The notes below the pieces were generated by a model. That model did not search any database. It had not been told where the DNA came from and worked only from the letters and a program-made list of their open reading frames with translations. 14,388 nucleotides of DNA from an uncultured Eubacterium sp. (GTDB lineage: Bacteria; Bacillota; Clostridia; Lachnospirales; Lachnospiraceae): assembly GCA_910584065.1 (NCBI GenBank), contig CAJTZN010000062.1, forward strand, positions 1 to 14,388, in the 5' to 3' direction. Of this stretch, positions 8,281 through 14,387 are shown piece after piece (position 1 is the stretch's first letter; each line of letters opens with the position of its first letter). A program made the position numbers and the translations under genes.

Positions 8281-8309
8281 TTGCATTTCCGCCGCATTTC
8301 CTATATTCT
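8281..8309 (+). promoter_or_regulatory. Possible promoter with direct repeats upstream of the AraC-family remnant
   Basis: TTGCAT (8281-8286), 17 bases, then TATTCT (8304-8309) points to the AraC-family remnant at 8347. Two exact copies of GCATTTCC (8283-8290 and 8294-8301), 11 bp apart start to start, fill the spacer. That is one helical turn, a spacing that could fit a dimeric or AraC-type regulator. The promoter match is modest. Confidence 0.35.
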
Positions 8310-8346
8310 AAGATTACATACTGAAACGGAGAGGAGGCGTGCTATT

Positions 8347-8974
8347 TTGGAATCCGTAGAAAATCTGGCCTTTCTGGACATTGACCATCTGCTGCCGAGT
8401 CCGCTGTGTCTCATGGATTTTGGCATTGAGCGCCGGGAAAATAAGAACTATGATTACGATAACAGCGACCTCGGCTATTATATTGGTTATTTATTTCAAT
8501 TCACTCTGGGAGGCTGCGGCATGTTTGAGACCGGGGGAACGCAGACCATACTGGATAAAGGGAAGTGCTTTTTCCCTCAGCATTACCGGGGAAACGGTTT
8601 CCTATTTATTGAAAGAGATCGAATCCGTCCGCATGGGGAAAACGTATCAACGCTATGAAGCCGGATCGTTCCTCTATCAGTTTTTGTGCAGCCTGCTCCG
8701 CGAAGTGGAAGATCAGACGATGCCCGCGAAAAACTGCGCCGAGCGGGGACATGCGTGGCTGGAGAGAAATTTCACCTCTGACCGCTCCCTCTCCGAGATG
8801 TGCGAGGAACTCCATGTCTCACTCTCCCATTTTTCCCGACAGTTCCGGGACGTATACGGGATCAGTCCCATGAAACACCTGACACATCTCCGGCTGGAGT
8901 TCTCCCGCCAGCTCCTTCTGAACACAACGCTCAGCATACAGGATATTTCCCAGCGCAGCGGTTTTGGAGACGAA
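8347..8974 (+). pseudogene. AraC-family sugar-responsive regulator, degraded
   Basis: The likely original start is TTG at 8347, with AGGAGG nine bases upstream. The first frame (about 8347-8570) encodes the start of a cupin-like sugar-binding domain, including YYIGYLFQFTLGGCGMFE and ILDKGKCFF. Near a T5 run at 8569-8573 the homology jumps to the next frame. It resumes at SITGETVSYLLKEI and continues through the linker into an AraC helix-turn-helix domain (SLSEMCEELHVSLSHFSRQF, then LSIQDISQRSGFGDE). By comparison with family members, roughly 40-50 residues of the cupin domain appear to be missing at the jump, so it is a deletion plus frameshift. The C-terminus breaks off after GFGDE, where the final helix (normally of the type NYFCKVFR) is replaced by sequence from the convergent hydrolase remnant. 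Probably non-functional. The intact protein would have been a regulator of about 280-300 residues. Confidence 0.8.
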
Positions 8975-10742
8975 CCCGCTGGGGCGCCTGACGGTTTCTC
9001 CGCTATATTTACCTGGATGGAAACGGATCGATAAGTTTCCAATAACTCATTTTCATACGTCATTTTCAGGATCGGCGTACCATCCGCCGCCCAGTGGACG
9101 CGTTTCAGACGCGCGTGCCGGCACGGATCGTTTAGCGGCTCGCTGTTGTACGAAGATTTCTTTCCGTCCCAGCCGCACATCTTGCTGTTATGGGAAGTCG
9201 GACGGGCATGGTAGACAAAGATCACATTCCCGTACTGGTCTACCGTAAAAGAGTTATGTCCCGGACCCTCTTCCCCTGCCACATCACGCGAGGTGAGAAG
9301 CGGATACGGACTCTTCGTCCAGCTGCCGGCGTCCAGCAGGTCGCCGCCGCCTTTCGCGCTGCACATGCCGATCGCGTACTCGGAACCGGTACCGGAAGCC
9401 GAGTAACACATAAATATGTTCCCGTCTTTCTGTAGAACGGTCGGACCCTCGTTTACACAGTAGCGGACGCGCTCCCAGCCATAATCGGATTTGCTGAGGC
9501 GGACCGCTTCCTAGGTGATCATCCACGGCGTTTCCTCATCCATACTGGCTATGAACAGATTGGTACTCCCTCCCATATAAGCGGCGCTCGGTTTCCCCGC
9601 CCATATGACATAGCTGCGGCCGCTGACCTCATCTTTAAAATACGTCATATCCAGACAAAACGACAGGCGGAACGGATCGTCCTTTACGCTGTCCGCTGCG
9701 CACATCTTGTAATCAATCCACTGGGACTGCTGCGAACCAGACGTCAGCGCCGTTTCATACGGATCCCGGCTGCCATCCAGCACAAGGGCGTGGCAGAAAA
9801 TATTGAACGCATTGGAAGAATGGCTTTCCGTAAAATAGATCACCCAGTATTCACCGACCCTGTGGATTTCCGGCGCCCATATATTGCGGAAACCCCGCTT
9901 TGCCTCGGAGCCGTTGTCCTGAAATCCCTGATTGCCCGCTTTCCATATCGTCACCTGGTTTTTCCGGTTCTGCAGTCCCTCTAACGTCCGGGAGCGTCTC
10001 AGCACGACGCGGTCGTACTGCTGCGTTTTGTCCCCGGCGTCGATTGCATCGCCTTCTTCCGGGAAATACGAACCGGTCATGTAGTAATATCCGGTCTTTT
10101 CATCCCAGTAAAAGGGACCCCGTTTTCGCGGTAAACGGCGCGCAGTTCCTCCACCATATCAAGCCAGAACCAGAACATGGCATTCCAGCCTTTGACCTGG
10201 TTCCCGTCGCCGTCGTGATAGGTTCCGATCCAGCTGCTGGACGGCTCATTGTACAGCACGTAACTGACGTCCTCCGCGATGCCGGCGTCGATACACGCCT
10301 GCGCTTCCATCCGCAGTATTTTCAAATACTGGTCCGTCCCGGTAAACTCGTACCCCCACAGCGCGTAGTAGTCGGGCACGTAAATCTGTAAGTTCTTTCC
10401 CCCGGCCCGCAAAAAAGTCTTTGCGGTATCAAGCACATCCCCGTCCGGATGCTGCATGCCATTTGGCGCTTTCTGCACAGCCGTGTTTGGCTTGAGCGGC
10501 GTAATGAGCGACGAGGTCGGAACCTCTTCGTCAGCGAGCCCGTACAGCCATCCCGATGCGCCGTGCTTGAGCGGGCGGGTTCCCTCATCCATCCGGACCG
10601 TAAGCGTAGGGGCGGCCGATTCCGCCGCCTGTGCGGTCGTCTGGTCTGCCTGTGAGGGGAGAAACGGGATATTTACCGTTCCCGCGATCACAGCGGTTGA
10701 CAGGAGCACGGTAAGGATCCTGCCTTTTATTCGTTTTTTCAT
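8975..10742 (-). pseudogene. Secreted glycoside hydrolase, GH39-like plus GH43 domains, degraded
   Basis: The gene starts at ATG 10742 with GGAGGT seven bases upstream and a good signal peptide (MKKRIKGRILTVLLSTAVIAG, about 35 residues in all). The first frame to about 10118 resembles the front half of a GH39-like clan GH-A hydrolase (HGASGWLYGL, PNGMQHPDGD, QIYVPDYYALW), including the acid/base motif YNEPSSSW. The frame then shifts near the GGGG at about 10118-10122 and becomes a GH43 five-blade domain beginning GPFYWDEKTGYYYMTGSYFP. The usual catalytic Asp just before this point is missing. The GH43 part retains NIWAPEIH, LDMTYF and the acid motif NEGPTVL, but it is interrupted in frame by TAG at 9511-9513. 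It ends with VSIQVNIA and then runs into the AraC remnant. A GH43 arabinofuranosidase or arabinanase activity is likely for the ancestor. No full-length protein can be made. Confidence 0.82.
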
Positions 10743-10787
10743 GATTGTTACCTCCATTCGCGTATGCCTCTTCGTCTGGTTTGCATG

Positions 10788-10797
10788 TGTGCGCACA
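10788..10797. promoter_or_regulatory. Perfect 10-bp palindrome TGTGCGCACA, candidate operator
   Basis: TGTGCGCACA lies between the hydrolase promoter (start predicted near 10822) and its ribosome binding site, about 25 to 34 bases into the leader. Repressors that block elongation often bind at such positions. The protein is unknown, and a palindrome this short could be chance. Confidence 0.3.
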
Positions 10798-10828
10798 AAT
10801 TTGATAGGTGTTAGATCTATTTGTTTTT

Positions 10829-10856
10829 ATTATACTACGTGGAATCGGGGGTTCAA
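10829..10856 (-). promoter_or_regulatory. Promoter of the hydrolase remnant
   Basis: On the minus strand TTGAAC (10851-10856), 16 bases, then a perfect TATAAT (10829-10834). The predicted leader is about 80 bases to the ATG at 10742. The promoter still looks strong although the gene downstream is broken. Confidence 0.6.
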
Positions 10857-10958
10857 GAGTACTTATTTGTTTGAAGGGGGTATTTTTTTGATGTGGATGT
10901 TATAACGGATGTTCCTGCATATTATAAGCGAAATTAGAAAACTTTGCTTGACAAAACA

Positions 10959-11228
10959 TTATTCTTCCTTTAAGATAATTGACAAAGAGAAATGGGTAAA
11001 GATATCATCCTCTACAAGATATATCAAAAGCCAATCTGGTTGAATATGACATTCTCTAAATCCATTCCAATTTCCCTTTAATGGATGATCCTGATACTTT
11101 TCCTCCAACGGTATTCCTTGAAGCAATTTATCAACAATAAAGTCCAATAATGAAATATTAAGCCCTCTCTTTTTAGCAGTTTTTAAACCTTTCTTGAATT
11201 TTCCAGTAAGCACCAATTCATATTTCAT
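10959..11228 (-). CDS. YafQ-family toxin of a type II toxin-antitoxin system
   Basis: YafQ proteins are RelE-superfamily endoribonucleases that cleave mRNA on the ribosome. This one has 89 residues and the family core YQDHPLKGNWNGFRECHIQPDWLLIY (shown here only as a family landmark, residues 45-70). It has His48, His61, Asp65 and Trp66 in the positions that correspond to catalytic residues of E. coli YafQ. The C-terminus is odd. After DDIFT the usual ending (R-T-G-S/T-H-x-x-L-F), which carries another catalytic His, is replaced by HFSLSIILKEE. I found no other frame that restores it. The toxin may therefore be weakened or inactive, although a TH pair at 78-79 could partly substitute. The ATG overlaps the antitoxin stop as ATGA, which is the classic arrangement for coupled translation. 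The AT-rich composition suggests horizontal transfer. Confidence 0.82.
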   Translation of the reverse strand: MKYELVLTGKFKKGLKTAKKRGLNISLLDFIVDKLLQGIPLEEKYQDHPLKGNWNGFRECHIQPDWLLIYLVEDDIFTHFSLSIILKEE

Positions 11229-11500
11229 AATTCAACATCCTCCAACGCCTCCGCAAAATTACGATATCGTTTTGTATTTGGGTCTCTGCTCATTCGCTTT
11301 GCTTCTTCCATAGCTTCAATGACCTCTGGCTTAAATTCAGGATATTTTACCTCAAAAGGAATTCCCCTCTGCAAAATCACCTGTCTGAGAAACATATTTA
11401 CAGCATCAGAAAGATTAAGTCCCAATCCCTCCAGGAGTTCAACTGCTTGTTTCTTTGTGCTTTCCTCGATTCTGATCTGAATGGGTGTAGTCGTTGCCAT
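11225..11500 (-). CDS. RelB/DinJ-family antitoxin
   Basis: This is the antitoxin that binds and neutralises the YafQ-like toxin and represses its own promoter. It has 91 residues from the ATG at 11500 and starts MATTTPIQIRIEES, a ribbon-helix-helix dimerisation and DNA-binding domain (about 1-50) with the DinJ-like segment GLNLSDAVNMFLRQVI. The C-terminal part (about 55-91), rich in charged residues and ending NFAEALEDVEL, should wrap the toxin. The upstream ATG at 11518 adds only six residues. AGAAGG seven bases before 11500 favours the shorter form. The stop codon overlaps the toxin start by four bases. A strong promoter and direct repeats lie upstream. Confidence 0.85.
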   Translation of the reverse strand: MATTTPIQIRIEESTKKQAVELLEGLGLNLSDAVNMFLRQVILQRGIPFEVKYPEFKPEVIEAMEEAKRMSRDPNTKRYRNFAEALEDVEL

Positions 11501-11527
11501 ATCATAACCTTCTTTCATTTTTCTTCT

Positions 11528-11556
11528 ATTCTACTACAATCAGTATACATTGTCAA
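11528..11556 (-). promoter_or_regulatory. Promoter of the toxin-antitoxin operon
   Basis: On the minus strand a perfect TTGACA (11551-11556), 17 bases, then TAGAAT (11528-11533, five of six). It directs the antitoxin gene with a leader of about 20-30 bases. Confidence 0.75.
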
Positions 11557-11563
11557 TCAGTAT
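11537..11563. promoter_or_regulatory. 10-bp direct repeat over the toxin-antitoxin promoter, candidate autoregulatory operator
   Basis: CAATCAGTAT occurs exactly at 11537-11546 and 11554-11563, 17 bp apart start to start, covering the -35 box and spacer of the toxin-antitoxin promoter. A short ACAAT...ATTGT inverted pair is nested in it. Ribbon-helix-helix antitoxins usually repress through repeats at this place. That this antitoxin binds here is inference. Confidence 0.55.
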
Positions 11564-11587
11564 TTTATCCCACATTTATTTTCTCGA

Positions 11588-11616
11588 TTGATTGTTCCCC
11601 CCAAATTTGCTATACT
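11588..11616 (+). promoter_or_regulatory. Promoter of the carbamate kinase gene
   Basis: TTGATT (11588-11593), 17 bases, then TATACT (11611-11616) with a TG one base before it, an extended -10. The predicted leader is about 55-60 bases. It diverges from the toxin-antitoxin promoter, with about 31 bases between the two -35 boxes. Confidence 0.65.
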
Positions 11617-11680
11617 GAAACAAAAGACCAGACCAACGGTCACCATAATATGAAATCGAAAACAGAAAAGAGGTAATGAT

Positions 11681-12613
11681 ATGGACAAAAAACGAATCGT
11701 CATCGCCCTCGGGCGGAATGCGTTCGGCGAAACTTTCCCGGAGCAGCAGAAAAACGTAGCAAAAGCGGCATCCGCCATTGCCGATCTGGCGGAAGAAAAA
11801 TATGAGATTGCCATCACTCACAGCAACGGCCCCCAGGTCGGCATGATCCAGACCGCCATGACGGAATTTGCCAGGCTTGACCACCGCTACACCGTGGCGC
11901 CGATGTCACTGTGCGGCGCAATGAGCCAGGGTTACATCGGATATGACTTGCAAAACGCCATCCGCACCGAACTTTTGAACCGCGGCATTTTCAAACCGGT
12001 TTCCACCATCATCACACAGGTGCGCGTCGACCCGTTTGACAAGGCGTTCAACCACCCCACCAAAGTCATCGGACGGTATATGAACGAAGAGGAAGCCGAG
12101 GCCGAAGAAGAAAAAGGAAACCACGTCGTGAAGGAAGATGACGGCTACCGGCGCATTATCGCCTCCCCGCGCCCGATCGACATATATGAAATCGACGCCA
12201 TCCGCACGCTCGTGGAAGCCGGACAGATCGTCATCGCTGCCGGAGGCGGCGGAATCCCGGTGATGGAACAGGGAACCCGGCTCAAAGGCGCGAGCGCCGT
12301 CATCGAAAAAGACTATACGGCGGCCAAACTTGCCGACATGCTCGACGCCACCTGCCTCTTGATCCTCACGGGGAGCGAGCAGATCTGCGCCGATGGCAAG
12401 CCGATCGGAGATATTGACTCGGGCGAGGCGATACAGCTCATTGACGAGGGGCATTTCGACGCGATCACCACGCTTCCCAAAGTGGATGCCGGCGTTTCTT
12501 TCGTCACATCAGGCGAGGAGCGCACCGCGGTCATCAGCAGCTTAGAGCGCGCGAAAGATGCCGTCAAAGAGCGCTGCGGCACGATCATCCGCTCTGCCGG
12601 AATCCAAAAATAG
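11681..12613 (+). CDS. arcC: Carbamate kinase
   Basis: This enzyme interconverts carbamoyl phosphate plus ADP with ATP, carbon dioxide and ammonia in the cytoplasm. It is usually the last, ATP-yielding step of arginine, agmatine or purine/allantoin fermentation. At 310 residues it has the normal length of the amino acid kinase family. Motifs are IALGRNAFG (8-16), ITHSNGPQVG (45-54), APMSLCGAMSQGYIGYDLQNA (around 73-93), AAGGGGIPV (186-194), VIEKD (207-211) and TLPKVDAG (264-271). The N-terminal motif has Arg where classical ArcC has GGNAL. Clostridial relatives also deviate there (for example GHEAL), so this is probably natural variation. The ATG has GAGGT seven bases upstream. There is no arginine deiminase or ornithine carbamoyltransferase gene next to it, so its pathway here is unclear. 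Confidence 0.93.
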   Translation: MDKKRIVIALGRNAFGETFPEQQKNVAKAASAIADLAEEKYEIAITHSNGPQVGMIQTAMTEFARLDHRYTVAPMSLCGAMSQGYIGYDLQNAIRTELLNRGIFKPVSTIITQVRVDPFDKAFNHPTKVIGRYMNEEEAEAEEEKGNHVVKEDDGYRRIIASPRPIDIYEIDAIRTLVEAGQIVIAAGGGGIPVMEQGTRLKGASAVIEKDYTAAKLADMLDATCLLILTGSEQICADGKPIGDIDSGEAIQLIDEGHFDAITTLPKVDAGVSFVTSGEERTAVISSLERAKDAVKERCGTIIRSAGIQK

Positions 12614-12630
12614 AAATGGCTGTGACTCTG

Positions 12631-12668
12631 GCCGGAACTCTGGTCCGGTTCGACTTTATGATTTTTTT
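12631..12668. terminator. Weak possible terminator between convergent genes
   Basis: CCGGA (12632-12636) and TCCGG (12644-12648) form a short stem in the 53-base gap between carbamate kinase and the convergent membrane protein gene. A T7 run comes 13 bases later. The same spot contains an imperfect direct repeat ACTCTGG(C/T)CCGG-like. The hairpin is short and far from the U-run, so this is a weak call. Confidence 0.3.
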
Positions 12669-13941
12669 AGCGCGGGTCCTCCCCCGCACTACAGACCACC
12701 ACACAGATGATGATCCCCCAAAAGAACCACGTAATATCGAAAAACCAGTGGAAACCGGCCATCAGTAAAACTGCCCGGCCCAAAACGCCGTACATGCCAT
12801 CCCGGTAAGTCCTGCGCCACAGACACCCCAAAAAGACCGCCCACAGTATCACCGCCGCCACCCCCGCCTCTACCCCGATCTGGATATAACTGTTGTGGAT
12901 GAGCGACACCTCGTAAACAATATCCGGCCGCCCGGCGATGTAATCTTTCCATGCACCGGTTCCCAGACCGGTAAACGGCTGCTGCAGTAGCGCCAAAATT
13001 CCGTCGCGCATCTGCAGCAGCCTCTCACCACCCGTCCCTCCAATCCGCTTTCCAAACAGCATAAATCCCGCCGCCAAAACAGGGATCGGAAACAGCGCGG
13101 CCGCCAGCGCGACGTTTGCCGTACTGTTTACAGTTCTCCCACGCTCCGGCCTCCCATAACGGTAACTGACAACGCCGATCACCGCAAACAGCACGGCCAC
13201 GGCAGGGCCACCCCCGCCAAGGCGGAATTTCACCCAGTAAACCGCGAGGGCCATCACGCCGGCCAGGGCCAGTTCCAGCAAATCATCCAATAATCCCCTG
13301 ACCGATCCCCGCCTCATATTTCGATCTATAAATACCACCGCCCCCGCGTAACAGAACAATCCCCCCGCGGAAAACGTCAGTACGAGCATGACCATCATCA
13401 TAAACCGAACCCGGCTGCCACATCGTCTGCCCATGAGTTCCAGATATTTTTGGACGATCAATGCGATTCCCAAAAAGAGCGCTGTGGCATTTGCATACTG
13501 GAACGTCCCCATAAACCGCGCGTTTACGATAACCGAGCGGAGGACAAACGGCAATCCCGCATAGCAGTACATACCGGCCAGGGCCTCGGCCGCCCCAGCG
13601 TAAACCAGCCACCGGAACAGCTTTTCCCTCTCCGTCTGCTCCACGCCGCCCACACAGAGAACCCCAGCCAGTGTAACTAAAATGTAAATACAGCGTTCCC
13701 AGGCCTCCCGCCCGCTCTGGTGGCAGACGGCGGATATCGCATAACAGACTGCCATGAGCGACAGACAGACTGCCGGAGCATGTAAAAAGCGCCAGCTTCC
13801 GTCACGCCGTATTCCACGGCGGAACACATCATGGGCGAGGGCCACCGACAAGAGTATCCCCGAAAGAGCCGTCGTCCGTATAAAAAAGCCGCCCTGTATG
13901 AACACGGGAATGAGCATTGCCGCAAAGATCAAACGATACAT
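12667..13941 (-). CDS. O-antigen ligase/polymerase-like polytopic membrane protein
   Basis: The 424-residue protein is mostly hydrophobic with about ten to twelve predicted membrane segments. It matches the Wzy_C/O-antigen ligase superfamily by GTFQYANATA (145-154), RLLQMRDGILALLQQPFTGLGTG (in 307-328) and HNSYIQIGVEAG (349-360). That is the usual order, with the large extracytoplasmic loop carrying the latter motifs. Such proteins join or polymerise lipid-linked glycans. In a Gram-positive the product could be a capsule, a wall polysaccharide or a protein glycan. No other glycan genes are visible in the window, so the substrate is open. The ATG has AGGAGAGG eight bases upstream. A hairpin separates it from the leucine-rich-repeat gene upstream, only 22 bases before its start, so expression probably depends on read-through or on a promoter inside that gene. 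Confidence 0.82.
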   Translation of the reverse strand: MYRLIFAAMLIPVFIQGGFFIRTTALSGILLSVALAHDVFRRGIRRDGSWRFLHAPAVCLSLMAVCYAISAVCHQSGREAWERCIYILVTLAGVLCVGGVEQTEREKLFRWLVYAGAAEALAGMYCYAGLPFVLRSVIVNARFMGTFQYANATALFLGIALIVQKYLELMGRRCGSRVRFMMMVMLVLTFSAGGLFCYAGAVVFIDRNMRRGSVRGLLDDLLELALAGVMALAVYWVKFRLGGGGPAVAVLFAVIGVVSYRYGRPERGRTVNSTANVALAAALFPIPVLAAGFMLFGKRIGGTGGERLLQMRDGILALLQQPFTGLGTGAWKDYIAGRPDIVYEVSLIHNSYIQIGVEAGVAAVILWAVFLGCLWRRTYRDGMYGVLGRAVLLMAGFHWFFDITWFFWGIIICVVVCSAGEDPR

Positions 13942-13963
13942 GTTTTCTTCCTCTCCTGTTCAA

Positions 13964-14007
13964 AGAAAAACTGCAGGACAGACACACTGGCCGCCCTGCA
14001 GCATTTT
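13964..14007 (-). terminator. Intrinsic terminator after the leucine-rich-repeat gene
   Basis: On the minus strand CTGCAGG (13995-14001) pairs with CCTGCAG (13971-13977) and is followed by TTTTTC. The matching T5 on the other side makes it potentially bidirectional. It lies 18 bases after the repeat-protein stop and just before the ribosome binding site of the membrane protein gene. Confidence 0.75.
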
Positions 14008-14024
14008 TCTTTCCTTTCTATAAT

Positions 14025-14387
14025 TTAGCGGTAAACCGCCTTCTTTGACAATCCCTTCTTCGCGAAAATGCCCTTGTATTTTTTCCGCAGTTTCGCGCTC
14101 ATTTTGAGCGTCGGTTTCTGTGCTCCCTTGCCAAACGCGTTGTTTCCGACTTTGGCTGCCGTCAGCTTATTCGTCTTTACTGTGATCGTGCGGAGTTTTT
14201 TGCACTGGTAAAACGCCTTGCTCTCGATCTTCGTGACCCCTTTGCCGAGCGTCACTTTGGTCAGGTTTTTACAGCCGGCAAATGCTTCCTGGCTGATCGT
14301 CTTGACGTTGCTGCCAATCGTTACCGTTTTCAGGTTCTTGTCATTTTTAAATGCTTTTTTTGCTACCGAAACGACCTTGTAGGACTT
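14025..14387 (-). CDS. Leucine-rich-repeat (BspA-type) protein, C-terminal part
   Basis: The frame is open to the window edge, so only the last 120 or so residues are seen and the start lies beyond 14388. A GTG at 14255 is internal, not a start. The sequence shows LRR_5/BspA-type repeats of about 23 residues: KKAFKNDKNLKTVTIGSNV, then QEAFAGCKNLTKVTLGKGV, then SKAFYQCKKLRTITVKTN. A Lys-rich C-terminal cap follows and ends KKGLSKKAVYR. Such repeats are common in secreted or surface proteins of gut Clostridia and serve in binding or adhesion. The visible part contains no LPxTG anchor, membrane segment or dockerin, so any surface signal must lie upstream. A terminator follows the stop. Confidence 0.85.
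   Translation of the reverse strand, partial: KSYKVVSVAKKAFKNDKNLKTVTIGSNVKTISQEAFAGCKNLTKVTLGKGVTKIESKAFYQCKKLRTITVKTNKLTAAKVGNNAFGKGAQKPTLKMSAKLRKKYKGIFAKKGLSKKAVYR

Noticed and set aside
8104..8658. Plus-strand open frame beginning at 8104 as a gene
   Set aside because: The part before 8347 is antisense to the response regulator start. Only the part from TTG 8347, with AGGAGG before it, is the AraC remnant.
8713..9411. Minus-strand open frame starting MCYSASG as an independent gene
   Set aside because: It is the in-frame continuation of the GH43 domain after the TAG at 9511-9513. Its Met is internal, and its last part is antisense to the AraC remnant.
10915..10930. TATAAT on the minus strand downstream of the toxin gene
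   Set aside because: No acceptable -35 box lies 16 to 18 bases upstream, and no gene starts directly after it.
11906..12454. Minus-strand open frame of 182 codons inside carbamate kinase
   Set aside because: It is a mirror of codon bias in a well conserved gene, with no family motif and no start signal.
14025..14255. Short complete gene starting at GTG 14255
   Set aside because: The same frame continues upstream to the window edge with further leucine-rich repeats, so this is the tail of a larger protein.
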